Part shown: positions 34,610-43,397 of the stretch, one piece after another
How positions within the stretch are numbered: position 1 is the stretch's first letter
Layout: every line of letters starts with the position of its first letter
Position numbers and translations under genes: made by a program
NCBI RefSeq assembly: GCF_000613925.1
Contig: NZ_BAJX01000007.1
Location: 1 to 64,000, forward strand
Length of the DNA: 64,000 nucleotides
Direction of reading: 5' to 3'
Origin: Prevotella histicola JCM 15637 = DNF00424
GTDB taxonomy: Bacteria > Bacteroidota > Bacteroidia > Bacteroidales > Bacteroidaceae
The notes under the pieces: generated by a model
What the model was told of the DNA's origin: nothing
The model's database searches: none
What the model saw: the letters and a program-made list of their open reading frames with translations, nothing else

Positions 34610-36052
34610 TTAAGCACCGTGGAAGAGATATTCCTGCTGGATATCCTTTGTCATCAGTGTGAAAAGCTTCTCCTGAAGACGGTCAGCAACCTCGAGAGCA
34701 TCGGTTAGAACCTTGTCGGAGAAGGCCTGTAACAGGTCTTTTGCATGCAGAGGTTGTGTCTTATAGATGCGTAAGTACTCCTCTTCCATCTCCCTTTGAC
34801 GCTGGTCAGTCTCTGCTTCGAACTTCGCATAAGTCTCCTTTATGATAGGAGCATACTTGTTATAGTTCGTCATACCGAGTACCATTATCTTGCGGAACTT
34901 CCAATATGCAGAGTCAGCACTTGACTCATCCGTACCCTTTGTGTAGGCTTCTGGATAAGAAGTAATGCCTTGATAGAGTGGAAGGAACACACCAAGATCA
35001 GCCATTCCCATGGCAACATAGTTGACACAACCGATAGCTTGTGGTAGTTCTGGGCGTACTTGCAGCAGGTGAGTCTGTGTAGTACGGAAGATAGAGACCG
35101 GTCTGTAAGGCTCCTTAGGGTTACTATGGAGGTATGGATCATGGTCAGTATTGTCGTAATGGAAGCGGAATGCTGTGCGAAGCTTGGTCAATGTGATCTT
35201 CTCTTCGGGTTTTGCAAACACAGGGAAGGTGTTCTTTGTAACGTCATTCTTGATAGATGGGGAGAAGAACTGCTGCAATCCCCATACTCGAGGATAGTTA
35301 TAAGTAGTGTCAAGTTTCACATCTCGGGCATAAGCTTCATGGAAATCAAACGCTCCCTGTGCTGGATTGTAGAGTCCATGCTTCTCTGCAAACTCAATCA
35401 AGTCGGCTGATGCAAGATAATTCTCCTTGTCTTTAGGGTCGTAAGTACGGAAGCGACTCTGGTTACCAGTAACGAAATACTGATCCTTTGGCATGCGACA
35501 AGCCAACCAACGATGGCCACAGGCTGTCTCAAAGTACCATATCTCTTTGTTATCTACGAACCCAATGCCGAATCCTTCAGCAATACCATGCTTCTCAACA
35601 AGCATACCTAAGCGTTCAACACCTTCTCTTGCAGTACGGATATAAGGGAGTGTGATGTTGAAAACAGAGTTTTCTGCAACACCGTTTTCTACCAATGGAT
35701 CATATTTCAACACCTCATCGCTGCTGAAAATACTCTCTGTTGCACTCATTCCGACACCTGCCGTATTGAAACCAGCACTTCCCCAGTGACCGTGAAGGCT
35801 ATATGGAGAAAGGGCAGAATAGCCTAAAGCCTTCTCAGGAAGCTCACAACGGAAGGGACTATCCTTTGCAATGAACTCGCGTGGACCGTTGTCTGTATCT
35901 TCAAATATCTCGTAGTTCTTAGCTTCCATTGCGTCCCAGTCCTCTGAACGGGAAACTATCATAGAACCATCAGCGGTCTGTTCTTTCCCGATGATGATGG
36001 TTGTACACTCGGATGGTAGGGTGTGCAGCTGTTGCACGTTAGTCTTTTTCAT
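34610..36052 (-). CDS. C69-family dipeptidase
   Basis: Ntn-hydrolase of peptidase family C69 (Lactobacillus PepD type), 480 residues, splitting dipeptides. The nucleophile is Cys16 in LPSECTTIIIGKEQTADGS; the preceding 15 residues would be removed to expose it, as in the family. Other family blocks are SRSEDWDAM, FNTAGVGMSATES and GFVDNKEIWYFETACGHRW. There is no true signal peptide, so it is probably cytoplasmic, although some members are exported. It stands alone with a clear terminator. Confidence 0.9.
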   Translation of the reverse strand: MKKTNVQQLHTLPSECTTIIIGKEQTADGSMIVSRSEDWDAMEAKNYEIFEDTDNGPREFIAKDSPFRCELPEKALGYSALSPYSLHGHWGSAGFNTAGVGMSATESIFSSDEVLKYDPLVENGVAENSVFNITLPYIRTAREGVERLGMLVEKHGIAEGFGIGFVDNKEIWYFETACGHRWLACRMPKDQYFVTGNQSRFRTYDPKDKENYLASADLIEFAEKHGLYNPAQGAFDFHEAYARDVKLDTTYNYPRVWGLQQFFSPSIKNDVTKNTFPVFAKPEEKITLTKLRTAFRFHYDNTDHDPYLHSNPKEPYRPVSIFRTTQTHLLQVRPELPQAIGCVNYVAMGMADLGVFLPLYQGITSYPEAYTKGTDESSADSAYWKFRKIMVLGMTNYNKYAPIIKETYAKFEAETDQRQREMEEEYLRIYKTQPLHAKDLLQAFSDKVLTDALEVADRLQEKLFTLMTKDIQQEYLFHGA

Positions 36053-36185
36053 AAGCTATAAGTATAGTTTAATTTGTTATTTGATGTTGGCAAATATAAG
36101 AAATATTTGGGAAAGCAGGTAAGAATGGGGCTGAAAAAAGCACAAACAGGCATGTCTTATAGTGCAGAATACCTACTTATGGGGA

Positions 36186-36273
36186 ATTACAAAGGCCTTG
36201 TAGAAGAATTACAAGCCGCTTGTAGAAGTATTACAGACGCCTTGTAGAATTAGTACAAAGGGCTTGTAATTTT
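36186..36273. repeat. 22-bp periodic array, TACAAG-CTTGTA type, 4 units
   Basis: Units at 36186, 36208, 36230 and 36252 (ATTACAAGCCGCTTGTAGAA and variants). It is the reverse-sense relative of the array at 15821-15908, 20 kb away, and shares its flank. It lies in the divergent gap between the dipeptidase and lipoprotein genes, so it could affect either promoter. Confidence 0.92.
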
Positions 36274-36326
36274 CTGTAATGTGGCTTTTAGTCTGTCAGA
36301 AGATTGTAGAATACGGAGGAAAATGT

Positions 36327-36334
36327 TACTTTTG
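36327..36334 (+). promoter_or_regulatory. Putative -7 element for the lipoprotein gene
   Basis: TACTTTTG followed by CA, 57 bases before the ATG at 36391. Confidence 0.45.
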
Positions 36335-36390
36335 CAGGTGTTATAAGCTAATGAATCACTTATATAGAAGCATTAAAAACATTGTTGTTT

Positions 36391-37194
36391 ATGAGAATCA
36401 AGATATATTTTTTCCTATTAGGTGTTTGCTTTCTTCTCTTATCCTGTACAGAAAAGAGGCCTGTTGAGGTGGCTGGAGAAAGATCTGTTCTGAGCAAAGA
36501 TACTGTGTCTGAGGTGCAGAAAACGGGAAAGGACACGATAAAAGGTATGTCGGAGAAGGTCTTGGAGATGGATAATCATCCATATAAAATACTTATTCCT
36601 TTCAGTTATCGTCAATGTAAGGTTGATACATTGATTGATGATACTTGGGTGGAACTGTATAGGAAAGGACAGAAATACTATCTTTCTAAGGCAGAATATA
36701 CAATCGGTAAAGAGTGGGATGAGATTATAGGAGACTCTGTGTCAACGCTGACAAGCAAGAGAAAGGTTCTTCTATATATTAATCATTTGCCTTCTAAAAT
36801 GGGCGAAGTGAATAGTATTGACCTGCATATTGCTCCTAATTCTTTCTTGAATTCCTTTTATTTAAAGCCAGGAACTACGTTACGTTTTACTTTTGAGGGT
36901 AAGCATTATGAATTGAAAACTAAGGAAAAGGTTTTCACGAAACATGGTACTCAATCTTATGAAGGGATCATTCTCTTAAATGGAAAGCAGATTGTCAGAA
37001 GGACAAATTTGGATAAAGTTGACTTCACTCTTATGTTTGCAGGTGATATTGATGGTGATGGAAAGTTAGATTTAGTCTTTAATTTGTCGGGTGAGTTTGG
37101 TGAAGTTTATGTTGCTTTATATTTATCCTCCTGTGCTTTACCTGGTCAACTGGTAAGAAAGGTAGCGGAAGTGGTTGATTATTATGGGTGTTAA
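36391..37194 (+). CDS. Hypothetical lipoprotein with calcium-loop motif
   Basis: Lipoprotein of about 267 residues with lipobox FLLLSC. The middle is strand-rich without recognisable catalytic residues. Near the C terminus is a calcium-type loop, DIDGDGKLDLVFNL, followed by VALYLSSCALPGQLVRKV. Function unknown. ATG at 36391 is preferred over TTG codons just upstream because the leader MRIKIYFFLLGVCF starts there. A shorter, damaged copy follows at 37269. Confidence 0.65.
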   Translation: MRIKIYFFLLGVCFLLLSCTEKRPVEVAGERSVLSKDTVSEVQKTGKDTIKGMSEKVLEMDNHPYKILIPFSYRQCKVDTLIDDTWVELYRKGQKYYLSKAEYTIGKEWDEIIGDSVSTLTSKRKVLLYINHLPSKMGEVNSIDLHIAPNSFLNSFYLKPGTTLRFTFEGKHYELKTKEKVFTKHGTQSYEGIILLNGKQIVRRTNLDKVDFTLMFAGDIDGDGKLDLVFNLSGEFGEVYVALYLSSCALPGQLVRKVAEVVDYYGC

Positions 37195-37268
37195 CACCTT
37201 CTGAAGCTTGTTCTTTGCAGTGTTATGAAGTCTGTATTCACACATAGGAATTAATATTAAAGTTATAA

Positions 37269-37485
37269 ATGAGAATTACGTTACTTATCTTTCCTTTGAT
37301 ATTTTTCTCGTTATTGTTCTCTTGTTCGGACAAGAAATATTGATGGTAATGGCAAGTTAAATTTGGTGATTGACTTTAGAAGTGATACTGGTGAGTTCAA
37401 AGTTGTCTTGTTCTTATCGTCCTGTGCGTTGCCTGGTCAGCCGGTTCGACAGGTCGGAGAGATAGATGATCTATACGATTCTTAG
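37269..37485 (+). pseudogene. Decayed tandem copy of the preceding lipoprotein gene
   Basis: The first 24 codons encode a matching leader (MRITLLIFPLIFFSLLFSCS) and stop at 37342. In another frame the sequence then matches only the end of the neighbour: NIDGNGKLNLVIDF, VVLFLSSCALPGQPVRQV and a stop at 37485. About 200 internal codons are missing, joined near 37330. Clear remnant of a tandem duplication with an internal deletion. Confidence 0.85.
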
Positions 37486-37563
37486 CTCACTTTGATACTT
37501 GTGTTAAACAGAGGACAGGCTGATATTCGAACATAAACTTAAAATAATTCATTTAAAAACAAG

Positions 37564-39312
37564 ATGTCTCAGGAAACTCCACAACAGCTTTTACAACGTC
37601 AACGGCTATTACTCCAGATGGAGTATTATGCTGAGAAAGATGCCTTCCGCAAACAAACCGAGTCAACAGGTATGCAGAGGAAGGTTAAAAGAGGCGATGC
37701 TTGGTTCCCATTACGTGTGGGTAAACGTTTCTATAATGGGATGAATCAGCTGTGTGTGGAGGTGTTTCGCACACAGGATCAGGATATAGAGCATAACTTT
37801 GAGTTTGGTAGACCATTGTTATTCTTTAAGTATAATGATGTGGAAGGTAAGGGAAAGCTGAAGTATTATGGCTTTACGGGAACGGTATCTTACGTTGATG
37901 GCGACAGAATGGTTGTATCTGTGCCTGACTCTGCACCCTTATTGGAATTGCAATCAACTACAGAACAGATAGGTTGTCAGCTGGGTTTCGACGAAACAAG
38001 CTATCGAATGATGTTTGATGCATTGGATCGTACGATGAAAGCAAGGGGCAATCGACTTGCTTATCTGCGTGATTTGTTCTATTCCCGACAAAAAGTTGAG
38101 AAGTTTTCTTTCGCTCCTATTCGTCTGCCTTGGCTGAATCCAACACAGGAAAAGGCTGTTAACGAGGTTTTGTGGGCAAAGGATGTGGCTGTAGTTCATG
38201 GTCCTCCAGGTACAGGAAAGACCACAACGCTGGTTGAAGCCATCAACGAAGCACTGATGAGAGAGAGCCAGGTGATGGTCTGTGCACAAAGTAATATGGC
38301 TGTAGACTGGATATGTGAGAAGCTTGTTGACCGTGGAATCAATGTGTTGCGCATAGGTAATCCAACACGTGTAAACGATAAAATGCTCGGATTTACTTAT
38401 GAACGGAAGTTCGAAGCACATCCTGATTACCCGCAGTTGTGGTCCATACGGAAAGCAATTCGCGAATTAAGGAACAACCGGAAACGCGGTTCTGAGAGCT
38501 ATCATCAGAAGATGGACCGCCTAAAAAGTCGTGCTACGGAGTTAGAGATACGTATTAATACAGAGCTATTTGACGAAGCTCGTGTTGTAGCCTCTACGTT
38601 GGTAGGTGCTAACAGTAGGGTGATGGAAGGGCAGAAGTTCACTACTTTGTTCATTGATGAGGCTGCACAGGCTTTGGAAGCAGCCTGTTGGATAGCTATT
38701 CGTAGGGCTTCAAGGGTTATTTTTGCAGGAGATCACTGTCAGTTACCTCCCACGGTGAAGAGCATAGCAGCCCTGCGAGGTGGGTTAGGGAAGACTTTAA
38801 TGGAACGAATCGTGGAGAATAAGCCCGAAGTAGTGACGCTTCTGAAGGTGCAATATCGAATGAATGAAGAGATTATGTGCTTCTCTTCCGTTTGGTTTTA
38901 CCATGGTCAAATCATCAGTGCACCACAGATTAAATATCGTGGTATCCTTGATTATGATAATCCTATGGTCTGGATGGACACTTCAGATGAGCTTTCTAAG
39001 GAGCAGTTTGTTGGTGAGAGCTTTGGAAGAATCAATAAAGGGGAGGCTGAACTGACGCTGAAAACATTGCAGGAGTACTTTATGAAGATTGGTAAGCAGC
39101 GTATTTTAGATGAGAGAATAGACGTTGGCGTCATCTCACCCTACCGTGCTCAGGTGCAATATCTTCGTAGTTTGATCAAGAAACGAGAGTTTTTCAAGCC
39201 TTATCGTAGCCTGATTAGTGTGAATACAGTGGATGGTTTCCAAGGACAAGAGCGTGATGTGATTCTGATTTCCCTTGTTCGGTCGAATGAAGAAGGCAGA
39301 TTGGCTTCCTGA
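37564..39312 (+). CDS. UPF1/IGHMBP2-like SF1 helicase, 3' end frameshifted
   Basis: Superfamily 1 nucleic-acid helicase. An N-terminal beta domain (about 40-130) precedes RecA-like domain 1: Walker [13 protein letters not shown] (motif I, about 215-226), motif Ia [10 protein letters not shown], motif [12 protein letters not shown], motif [14 protein letters not shown], motif [13 protein letters not shown], motif [14 protein letters not shown]. The frame ends at EEGRLAS, before motif VI. Restoring one C after GGC at 39295-39297 gives [20 protein letters not shown], which supplies motif VI, and a stop at 39459-39461. As written the protein would lack its motif VI arginine. Confidence 0.88.
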   Translation: MSQETPQQLLQRQRLLLQMEYYAEKDAFRKQTESTGMQRKVKRGDAWFPLRVGKRFYNGMNQLCVEVFRTQDQDIEHNFEFGRPLLFFKYNDVEGKGKLKYYGFTGTVSYVDGDRMVVSVPDSAPLLELQSTTEQIGCQLGFDETSYRMMFDALDRTMKARGNRLAYLRDLFYSRQKVEKFSFAPIRLPWLNPTQEKAVNEVLWAKDVAVVHGPPGTGKTTTLVEAINEALMRESQVMVCAQSNMAVDWICEKLVDRGINVLRIGNPTRVNDKMLGFTYERKFEAHPDYPQLWSIRKAIRELRNNRKRGSESYHQKMDRLKSRATELEIRINTELFDEARVVASTLVGANSRVMEGQKFTTLFIDEAAQALEAACWIAIRRASRVIFAGDHCQLPPTVKSIAALRGGLGKTLMERIVENKPEVVTLLKVQYRMNEEIMCFSSVWFYHGQIISAPQIKYRGILDYDNPMVWMDTSDELSKEQFVGESFGRINKGEAELTLKTLQEYFMKIGKQRILDERIDVGVISPYRAQVQYLRSLIKKREFFKPYRSLISVNTVDGFQGQERDVILISLVRSNEEGRLAS

Positions 39313-39461
39313 ATGACCTCCGTCGTATGAATGTAGCCATCACTCGTGCTCGTATGAAGCTCATTATTCTGGGTAATGTGGCTACTTTGACCCGTCATCC
39401 GTTCTATAAGAAACTTTGGGAAAGCCTGCCTCATCCTCTCGAAAAAGAAGATCATGAGTAA
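39313..39461 (+). other. Out-of-frame helicase tail carrying motif VI
   Basis: Encodes [18 protein letters not shown], then [17 protein letters not shown] and a stop at 39459-39461 in the shifted frame. NVAITRAR is the standard SF1 motif VI, so this belongs to the helicase and is not a separate gene. Confidence 0.8.
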
Positions 39462-39535
39462 TGAAAGGATACAGGAGAGGGGCTTTTTTTCATGTAATAA
39501 ATATGGAAAACAGTTCTATTCTCCTTTTTTTTATT

Positions 39536-39543
39536 TACTTTTG
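39536..39543 (+). promoter_or_regulatory. Putative -7 element for the small helical protein gene
   Basis: TACTTTTG, 21 bases before the start codon at 39565. No clear -33. Confidence 0.4.
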
Positions 39544-39564
39544 TAGCATAAAAACAGAATAATA

Positions 39565-39966
39565 ATGTTACAACGAGATTATTTCCTGAGGATGATAGAG
39601 GAGTTTTGTGCAGCAATCTCACGTTTCTTAGTAAAGAAAGAAGATGATTTAGAGCGTGACAAAGACCTGAAAGACCTCTACCATCAGTATGTTGGAGATT
39701 ATAATGATCTACGTAATCTATCGCTATCCGAGGCTATAGCTTATGCCAATGAGCAATGGAAGGAAGGCGAAAGGATGGACAAACTGAATATGTTGGCTGA
39801 ACTTCTTTATGCAGAAGCATGCTTTAAGGCAAACCCTTTGCGACAGATGCTGTTGGAAAAGGCTTACAGTCTCTTTGATTATATAGAGGAAAACGGCTCA
39901 ACCTTCTCTATAAACCGTCGGCAAAGGATGGAGAAGATACGCCAGAAACTAATAAAAAGAACCTAA
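39565..39966 (+). CDS. Small conserved helical protein of unknown function
   Basis: A soluble 133-residue, highly charged, all-helical protein starting MLQRDYFLRMIEEFCAAISR. It may belong to the DUF6483 group, but I am not sure. No catalytic motif is visible. The stop is 10 bases before the cysteine desulfidase-family gene, so the two are very likely co-transcribed. Confidence 0.7.
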   Translation: MLQRDYFLRMIEEFCAAISRFLVKKEDDLERDKDLKDLYHQYVGDYNDLRNLSLSEAIAYANEQWKEGERMDKLNMLAELLYAEACFKANPLRQMLLEKAYSLFDYIEENGSTFSINRRQRMEKIRQKLIKRT

Positions 39967-39976
39967 AACAATCAAT

Positions 39977-41266
39977 ATGCTTGAAACTAATATTAGAGAA
40001 CAGATTATCCAATTGATACACTGTCAGGTGGTACCGGCTGTGGGTTGTACTGAACCTATGGCTGTTGCGTTGTGTACAGCACGTGCTGCTGAGTTGTTAA
40101 ATCAGCGTCCCGAACATATATATGTGCGTCTTTCAGCTAATATTCTGAAGAATGCTATGGGCGTGGGGATACCCGGAACAGGGATGATAGGACTGCCTAT
40201 AGCTATTGCTTTAGGTGCTTTGATAGGCAAATCAGAGTATCAGTTGGAGGTTATTAAGGACCTTACTCCTGCTACTTTAGAGCAAGGGAAGACCTATATC
40301 AGCGAGAATAGGATTGATATCAGCCTGAAAGAAGGTATCACAGAGAAGCTTTATATAGAGGTGACATGCGTGTCTGGCGAGCATAATGCAACTGTTATCA
40401 TTGCTGGAAGTCATACACATATAGTCTTTGAGCAGGTTGATGACAACGTACTTGTTGACAAACGCAATCCAGAAGCAGCCGTTTCAGAAGCCACTCCACT
40501 CTGTTTGAATCTGCAAACAGTGTGGGATTTTGCCATGACGACGCCTATTGAGGAGATAGATTTCATCCTTGAGGCAAAGCGTTATAACCTTCGTGCAGCT
40601 GCAGAAGCCGTGAAAGGTAACTACGGACACTGTCTTGGAAAGATTATGGACCGTCCTTTGAGTCGTGGAATCTTTGGAAATAGCATCTTCTCGCATATCA
40701 TTGCAAAGACAGCATCAGCCTGTGATGCTCGTATGGGAGGGGCTTTGATACCTGTTATGAGCAATAGTGGATCAGGAAACCAAGGCATTTGTGCGACAAA
40801 TCCTGTAGTTGTCTTTGCCAAAGAGAATGAGAATACGAGGGAAGAGTTGGTCCGTGCACTTATATTAAGTCATCTTACAGCCATCTATATCAAGCAAAGT
40901 CTTGGTGCATTGTCAGCACTTTGCGGCTGTGTTGTGGCTAGTATCGGGTCAAGTTGTGGCATTACGTATCTTATGGGAGGTAATTATGCAAACGTATGTA
41001 ACTCTGTTAAGAACATGATTGCTAACCTTACAGGTATGATTTGTGATGGTGCAAAGCCCAGTTGTTCGTTGAAGATATCCTCAGGTGTGTCAACAGCAAT
41101 CCTTTCAGCTACCCTTTCAATGGAAGGGAAGTGCGTTACTGCGGCTGAAGGAATCATTGACAATGACGTGGATAAGTCTATCCGGAACCTGACAAGCATA
41201 GGAAAAGAAGCCATGTGTAACACTGATGACATGGTATTAAACATCATGACCAATAAGTGTAACTAA
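39977..41266 (+). CDS. L-cysteine desulfidase / L-serine dehydratase-like (UPF0597) protein
   Basis: Member of the UPF0597 family (CdsB / YhaM-like), 429 residues, related to the alpha chain of iron-sulfur L-serine dehydratase. The opening CQVVPAVGCTEPMAVAL carries the first conserved Cys; SGSGNQGICATNP, CGCVVASIGSSCGITYLMGG and MICDGAKPSCSLK carry the other cysteines expected to bind a 4Fe-4S cluster. Probable reaction: release of sulfide and ammonia from cysteine. Sulfide production fits an anaerobic oral bacterium, but the substrate is inferred from family only. Confidence 0.88.
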   Translation: MLETNIREQIIQLIHCQVVPAVGCTEPMAVALCTARAAELLNQRPEHIYVRLSANILKNAMGVGIPGTGMIGLPIAIALGALIGKSEYQLEVIKDLTPATLEQGKTYISENRIDISLKEGITEKLYIEVTCVSGEHNATVIIAGSHTHIVFEQVDDNVLVDKRNPEAAVSEATPLCLNLQTVWDFAMTTPIEEIDFILEAKRYNLRAAAEAVKGNYGHCLGKIMDRPLSRGIFGNSIFSHIIAKTASACDARMGGALIPVMSNSGSGNQGICATNPVVVFAKENENTREELVRALILSHLTAIYIKQSLGALSALCGCVVASIGSSCGITYLMGGNYANVCNSVKNMIANLTGMICDGAKPSCSLKISSGVSTAILSATLSMEGKCVTAAEGIIDNDVDKSIRNLTSIGKEAMCNTDDMVLNIMTNKCN

Positions 41267-41300
41267 CCTTTTACGGTTGTGTTAGCTTGCAATTCCATAA

Positions 41301-41410
41301 GAATTAGGCGTCAGCACGATGTGAGTTAGGCGTCAGCACCATATGTGTTGGGGGTTAGCACGATGTGAGTTGGGCGTCAGCACCATATGTGCTGAGCGTT
41401 AGCACGAAAT
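41301..41410. repeat. 22-bp periodic array, AGCAC-GTGCT type, 5 units
   Basis: Units at 41301, 41323, 41345, 41367 and 41389 built from G(A/T)G(T/C)T(A/G)G-CGT(C/T)AGCAC plus a joint. AGCAC and GTGCT (or GTGAG, GTGTT) alternate about every 11 bases, so neighbouring halves can pair. It ends where the bidirectional terminator begins, in a convergent gap. Confidence 0.92.
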
Positions 41411-41476
41411 AAGAAGAGGGCATCTCCGATACCTATATAGCAACAGTTCTATAGGGGGAGATGCCCTCTTCTTTTT
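41411..41476. terminator. Bidirectional terminator between the UPF0597 gene and ribD
   Basis: AAGAAGAGGGCATCTCC pairs with GGAGATGCCCTCTTCTT across a loop of about 30 bases that itself has an inner CTATA/TATAG pair. T runs flank it on both strands, fitting two converging genes. Confidence 0.88.
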
Positions 41477-41552
41477 GCAATGTAGCTTGTTTACAAGTCA
41501 GAAGAGGCTGTCTGTGCTTGTTTTTGCATGTTTGAATCACTCACGAGAAGGC

Positions 41553-42506
41553 TCAATTCCTTTCGTAAGTGATAATCTTATTGCCGTATTCTTCTGCACT
41601 TACAATATGGATATCATGAGGAAGTTGCGGTGCTCTTACGCCATCTTCAATGGTGAAAGGAGCCGTTTCCACACGTATCTCATCCCATAATCCTGCTTTC
41701 AGGAAGCTTTCTAACGTCTTGTTTCCCCCTTCAACGATAAGACTTTGCTTCTTTTCCGTATATAAATGGGAAAGCACTTCTGAAAGAGTTGCGTATTCTT
41801 TGTCCTTTGTAGGATGGCTTGTAAGCACTAATTTCTCTGGGTTTGGACCACTCCACTCCCGTGTTGTGAGTTGTGGATGCTCCTGTTCTTCAGTTTTTTT
41901 CCCCACGAGAATGGCATCGTTTTCAGCTCTTAGCTTATGTACAAGCATCTTGGTAAAGGGGGAAGATATGCTTAAAACCTGATTATCTTTCAGTCCAATG
42001 AATCCGTTTTCAGTCTGTGCCCATTTCAAAATGATATAGGGTCTATGGTGTGTATTGTAGGTTATGAAGCGCTTGTTAAGCTCCAAGCACTCCTTTTCCA
42101 ATACTCCAACAGTTACTTCGATGCCTGCTTCACGAATCTTCTTCACGCCTCTTCCTTGTACTTTAGCAAAGGGATCGATGCATCCACAGACAACTCTTTT
42201 TACCCCTTTGCGTATGATGAGGTCAGAACAAGGTGGTGTCTTACCGTAATGAGAACATGGTTCCAGACTAACGTAGATGGTAGATTCGTGTAGCAAAGGC
42301 TCGTCTTCTTTCTTCACAGAGGCGAAGGCATTGACCTCAGCGTGACCCTCTCCGCAACGAACATGATACCCTTCACCAATGATTCGTCCTTCTTTGCTCA
42401 CAATAACAGCTCCAACCATTGGATTAGGTTTGGCTAATTGTTGTCCATTACGTGCCAGTTGGAGGCATCGACGCATGTATATTTCATCAAGTTCTTCTTG
42501 TTTCAT
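41553..42506 (-). CDS. ribD: Riboflavin deaminase/reductase RibD
   Basis: Bifunctional enzyme of riboflavin synthesis: zinc deaminase (N-terminal, about 1-145) then NADPH-dependent ribose reductase (C-terminal). Zinc and catalytic residues are in GEGHAEVNAF and SLEPCSHYGKTPPCSDLI. The reductase half starts near YIILKWAQTENGFIG and has LIVEGGNKTLESFLKAGLWDE. 317 residues is slightly short but complete. It diverges from prmC; the prmC promoter lies within the first codons and upstream of ribD. Confidence 0.94.
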   Translation of the reverse strand: MKQEELDEIYMRRCLQLARNGQQLAKPNPMVGAVIVSKEGRIIGEGYHVRCGEGHAEVNAFASVKKEDEPLLHESTIYVSLEPCSHYGKTPPCSDLIIRKGVKRVVCGCIDPFAKVQGRGVKKIREAGIEVTVGVLEKECLELNKRFITYNTHHRPYIILKWAQTENGFIGLKDNQVLSISSPFTKMLVHKLRAENDAILVGKKTEEQEHPQLTTREWSGPNPEKLVLTSHPTKDKEYATLSEVLSHLYTEKKQSLIVEGGNKTLESFLKAGLWDEIRVETAPFTIEDGVRAPQLPHDIHIVSAEEYGNKIITYERN

Positions 42507-42528
42507 CTCTTTTTATTTCCTATCTTTG
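42498..42528 (+). promoter_or_regulatory. Promoter of prmC, overlapping the ribD 5' end
   Basis: TTG at 42498-42500 and TATCTTTG at 42521-42528, 20 bases apart. Only five bases separate the -7 box from the prmC ATG at 42534, so the transcript would be almost or fully leaderless. The -33 lies inside ribD. Confidence 0.55.
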
Positions 42529-42533
42529 CAGTT

Positions 42534-43397
42534 ATGACATACCAAGAATTATGGCAAAGACTCATCCCTTTGTATGAAGAACGTGAGGCGCAAGCCATCA
42601 TACGGATGGTGCTTGATGCACAGTTTGGCATCACACTGACTGATATTTATACAGGCAAAGTTAATGAATTATCGCGAGAAGACGTTGCTGAATTAGATAA
42701 AATCATGCTCCGTTTAGAGCGTTCTGAGCCTGTACAGTATGTTCTTGGACGTGAGTTTTTCTGTGGTAGGGCTTTCCATGTAGCCCCAGGTGTGTTGATA
42801 CCTCGCCCGGAAACTGAAGAATTGTGCCGTTGGATAGAAGCAGACTACAATCATCCTTATTGCGCTTTGCAACCTCCTGTCCCACTACGGGTGCTGGATG
42901 TGGGGACGGGTAGTGGTTGTATAGCTGTTACACTGGCCTTGGACTTGTATAATTCTGCCGTTACAGCGTGGGACATATCAGCTGATGCGTTGCTCATTGC
43001 ACGTGAGAATATGCATCAATGGGGTGCACATGTGGAGTTGATGATGGAGGATGTGCTTCATCTTTCGGCTACTGCAGAACAACTGAAGTTTGATATTATC
43101 GTCAGCAATCCTCCTTATATATGTGATAAAGAACGTACGGATATGGCAGAAAACGTGCTGAAGTACGAGCCGGAAACGGCACTTTTCGTACCAGATGATG
43201 ACCCTTTGCGCTTCTATAGGGTTATTGCAGAGTATGGAGAAAAGGCTTTATACAGTGGAGGAACACTTTATATTGAGGCCAACCCACTCTATATTAATAA
43301 TGTGAAAGCTATGCTTGAGGCATTAAATTATACACATGTAGAACTTAGAACCGACCAGTTTGGTAAGCAACGGTTCGTAAAAGCCACCCGATCATGA
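42534..43397 (+). CDS. prmC: Release factor glutamine methyltransferase PrmC
   Basis: SAM-dependent enzyme methylating the GGQ glutamine of peptide release factors. A helical N domain (about 1-90) precedes the methyltransferase fold: SAM loop LDVGTGSGCIAVTLAL, acidic VTAWDISADAL, and the catalytic NPPY in IIVSNPPYICDKE. 287 residues, normal. I take the ATG at 42534; the longer reading frame upstream overlaps ribD and adds a hydrophobic stretch foreign to the family. The stop overlaps the recX start (ATGA). Confidence 0.95.
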   Translation: MTYQELWQRLIPLYEEREAQAIIRMVLDAQFGITLTDIYTGKVNELSREDVAELDKIMLRLERSEPVQYVLGREFFCGRAFHVAPGVLIPRPETEELCRWIEADYNHPYCALQPPVPLRVLDVGTGSGCIAVTLALDLYNSAVTAWDISADALLIARENMHQWGAHVELMMEDVLHLSATAEQLKFDIIVSNPPYICDKERTDMAENVLKYEPETALFVPDDDPLRFYRVIAEYGEKALYSGGTLYIEANPLYINNVKAMLEALNYTHVELRTDQFGKQRFVKATRS

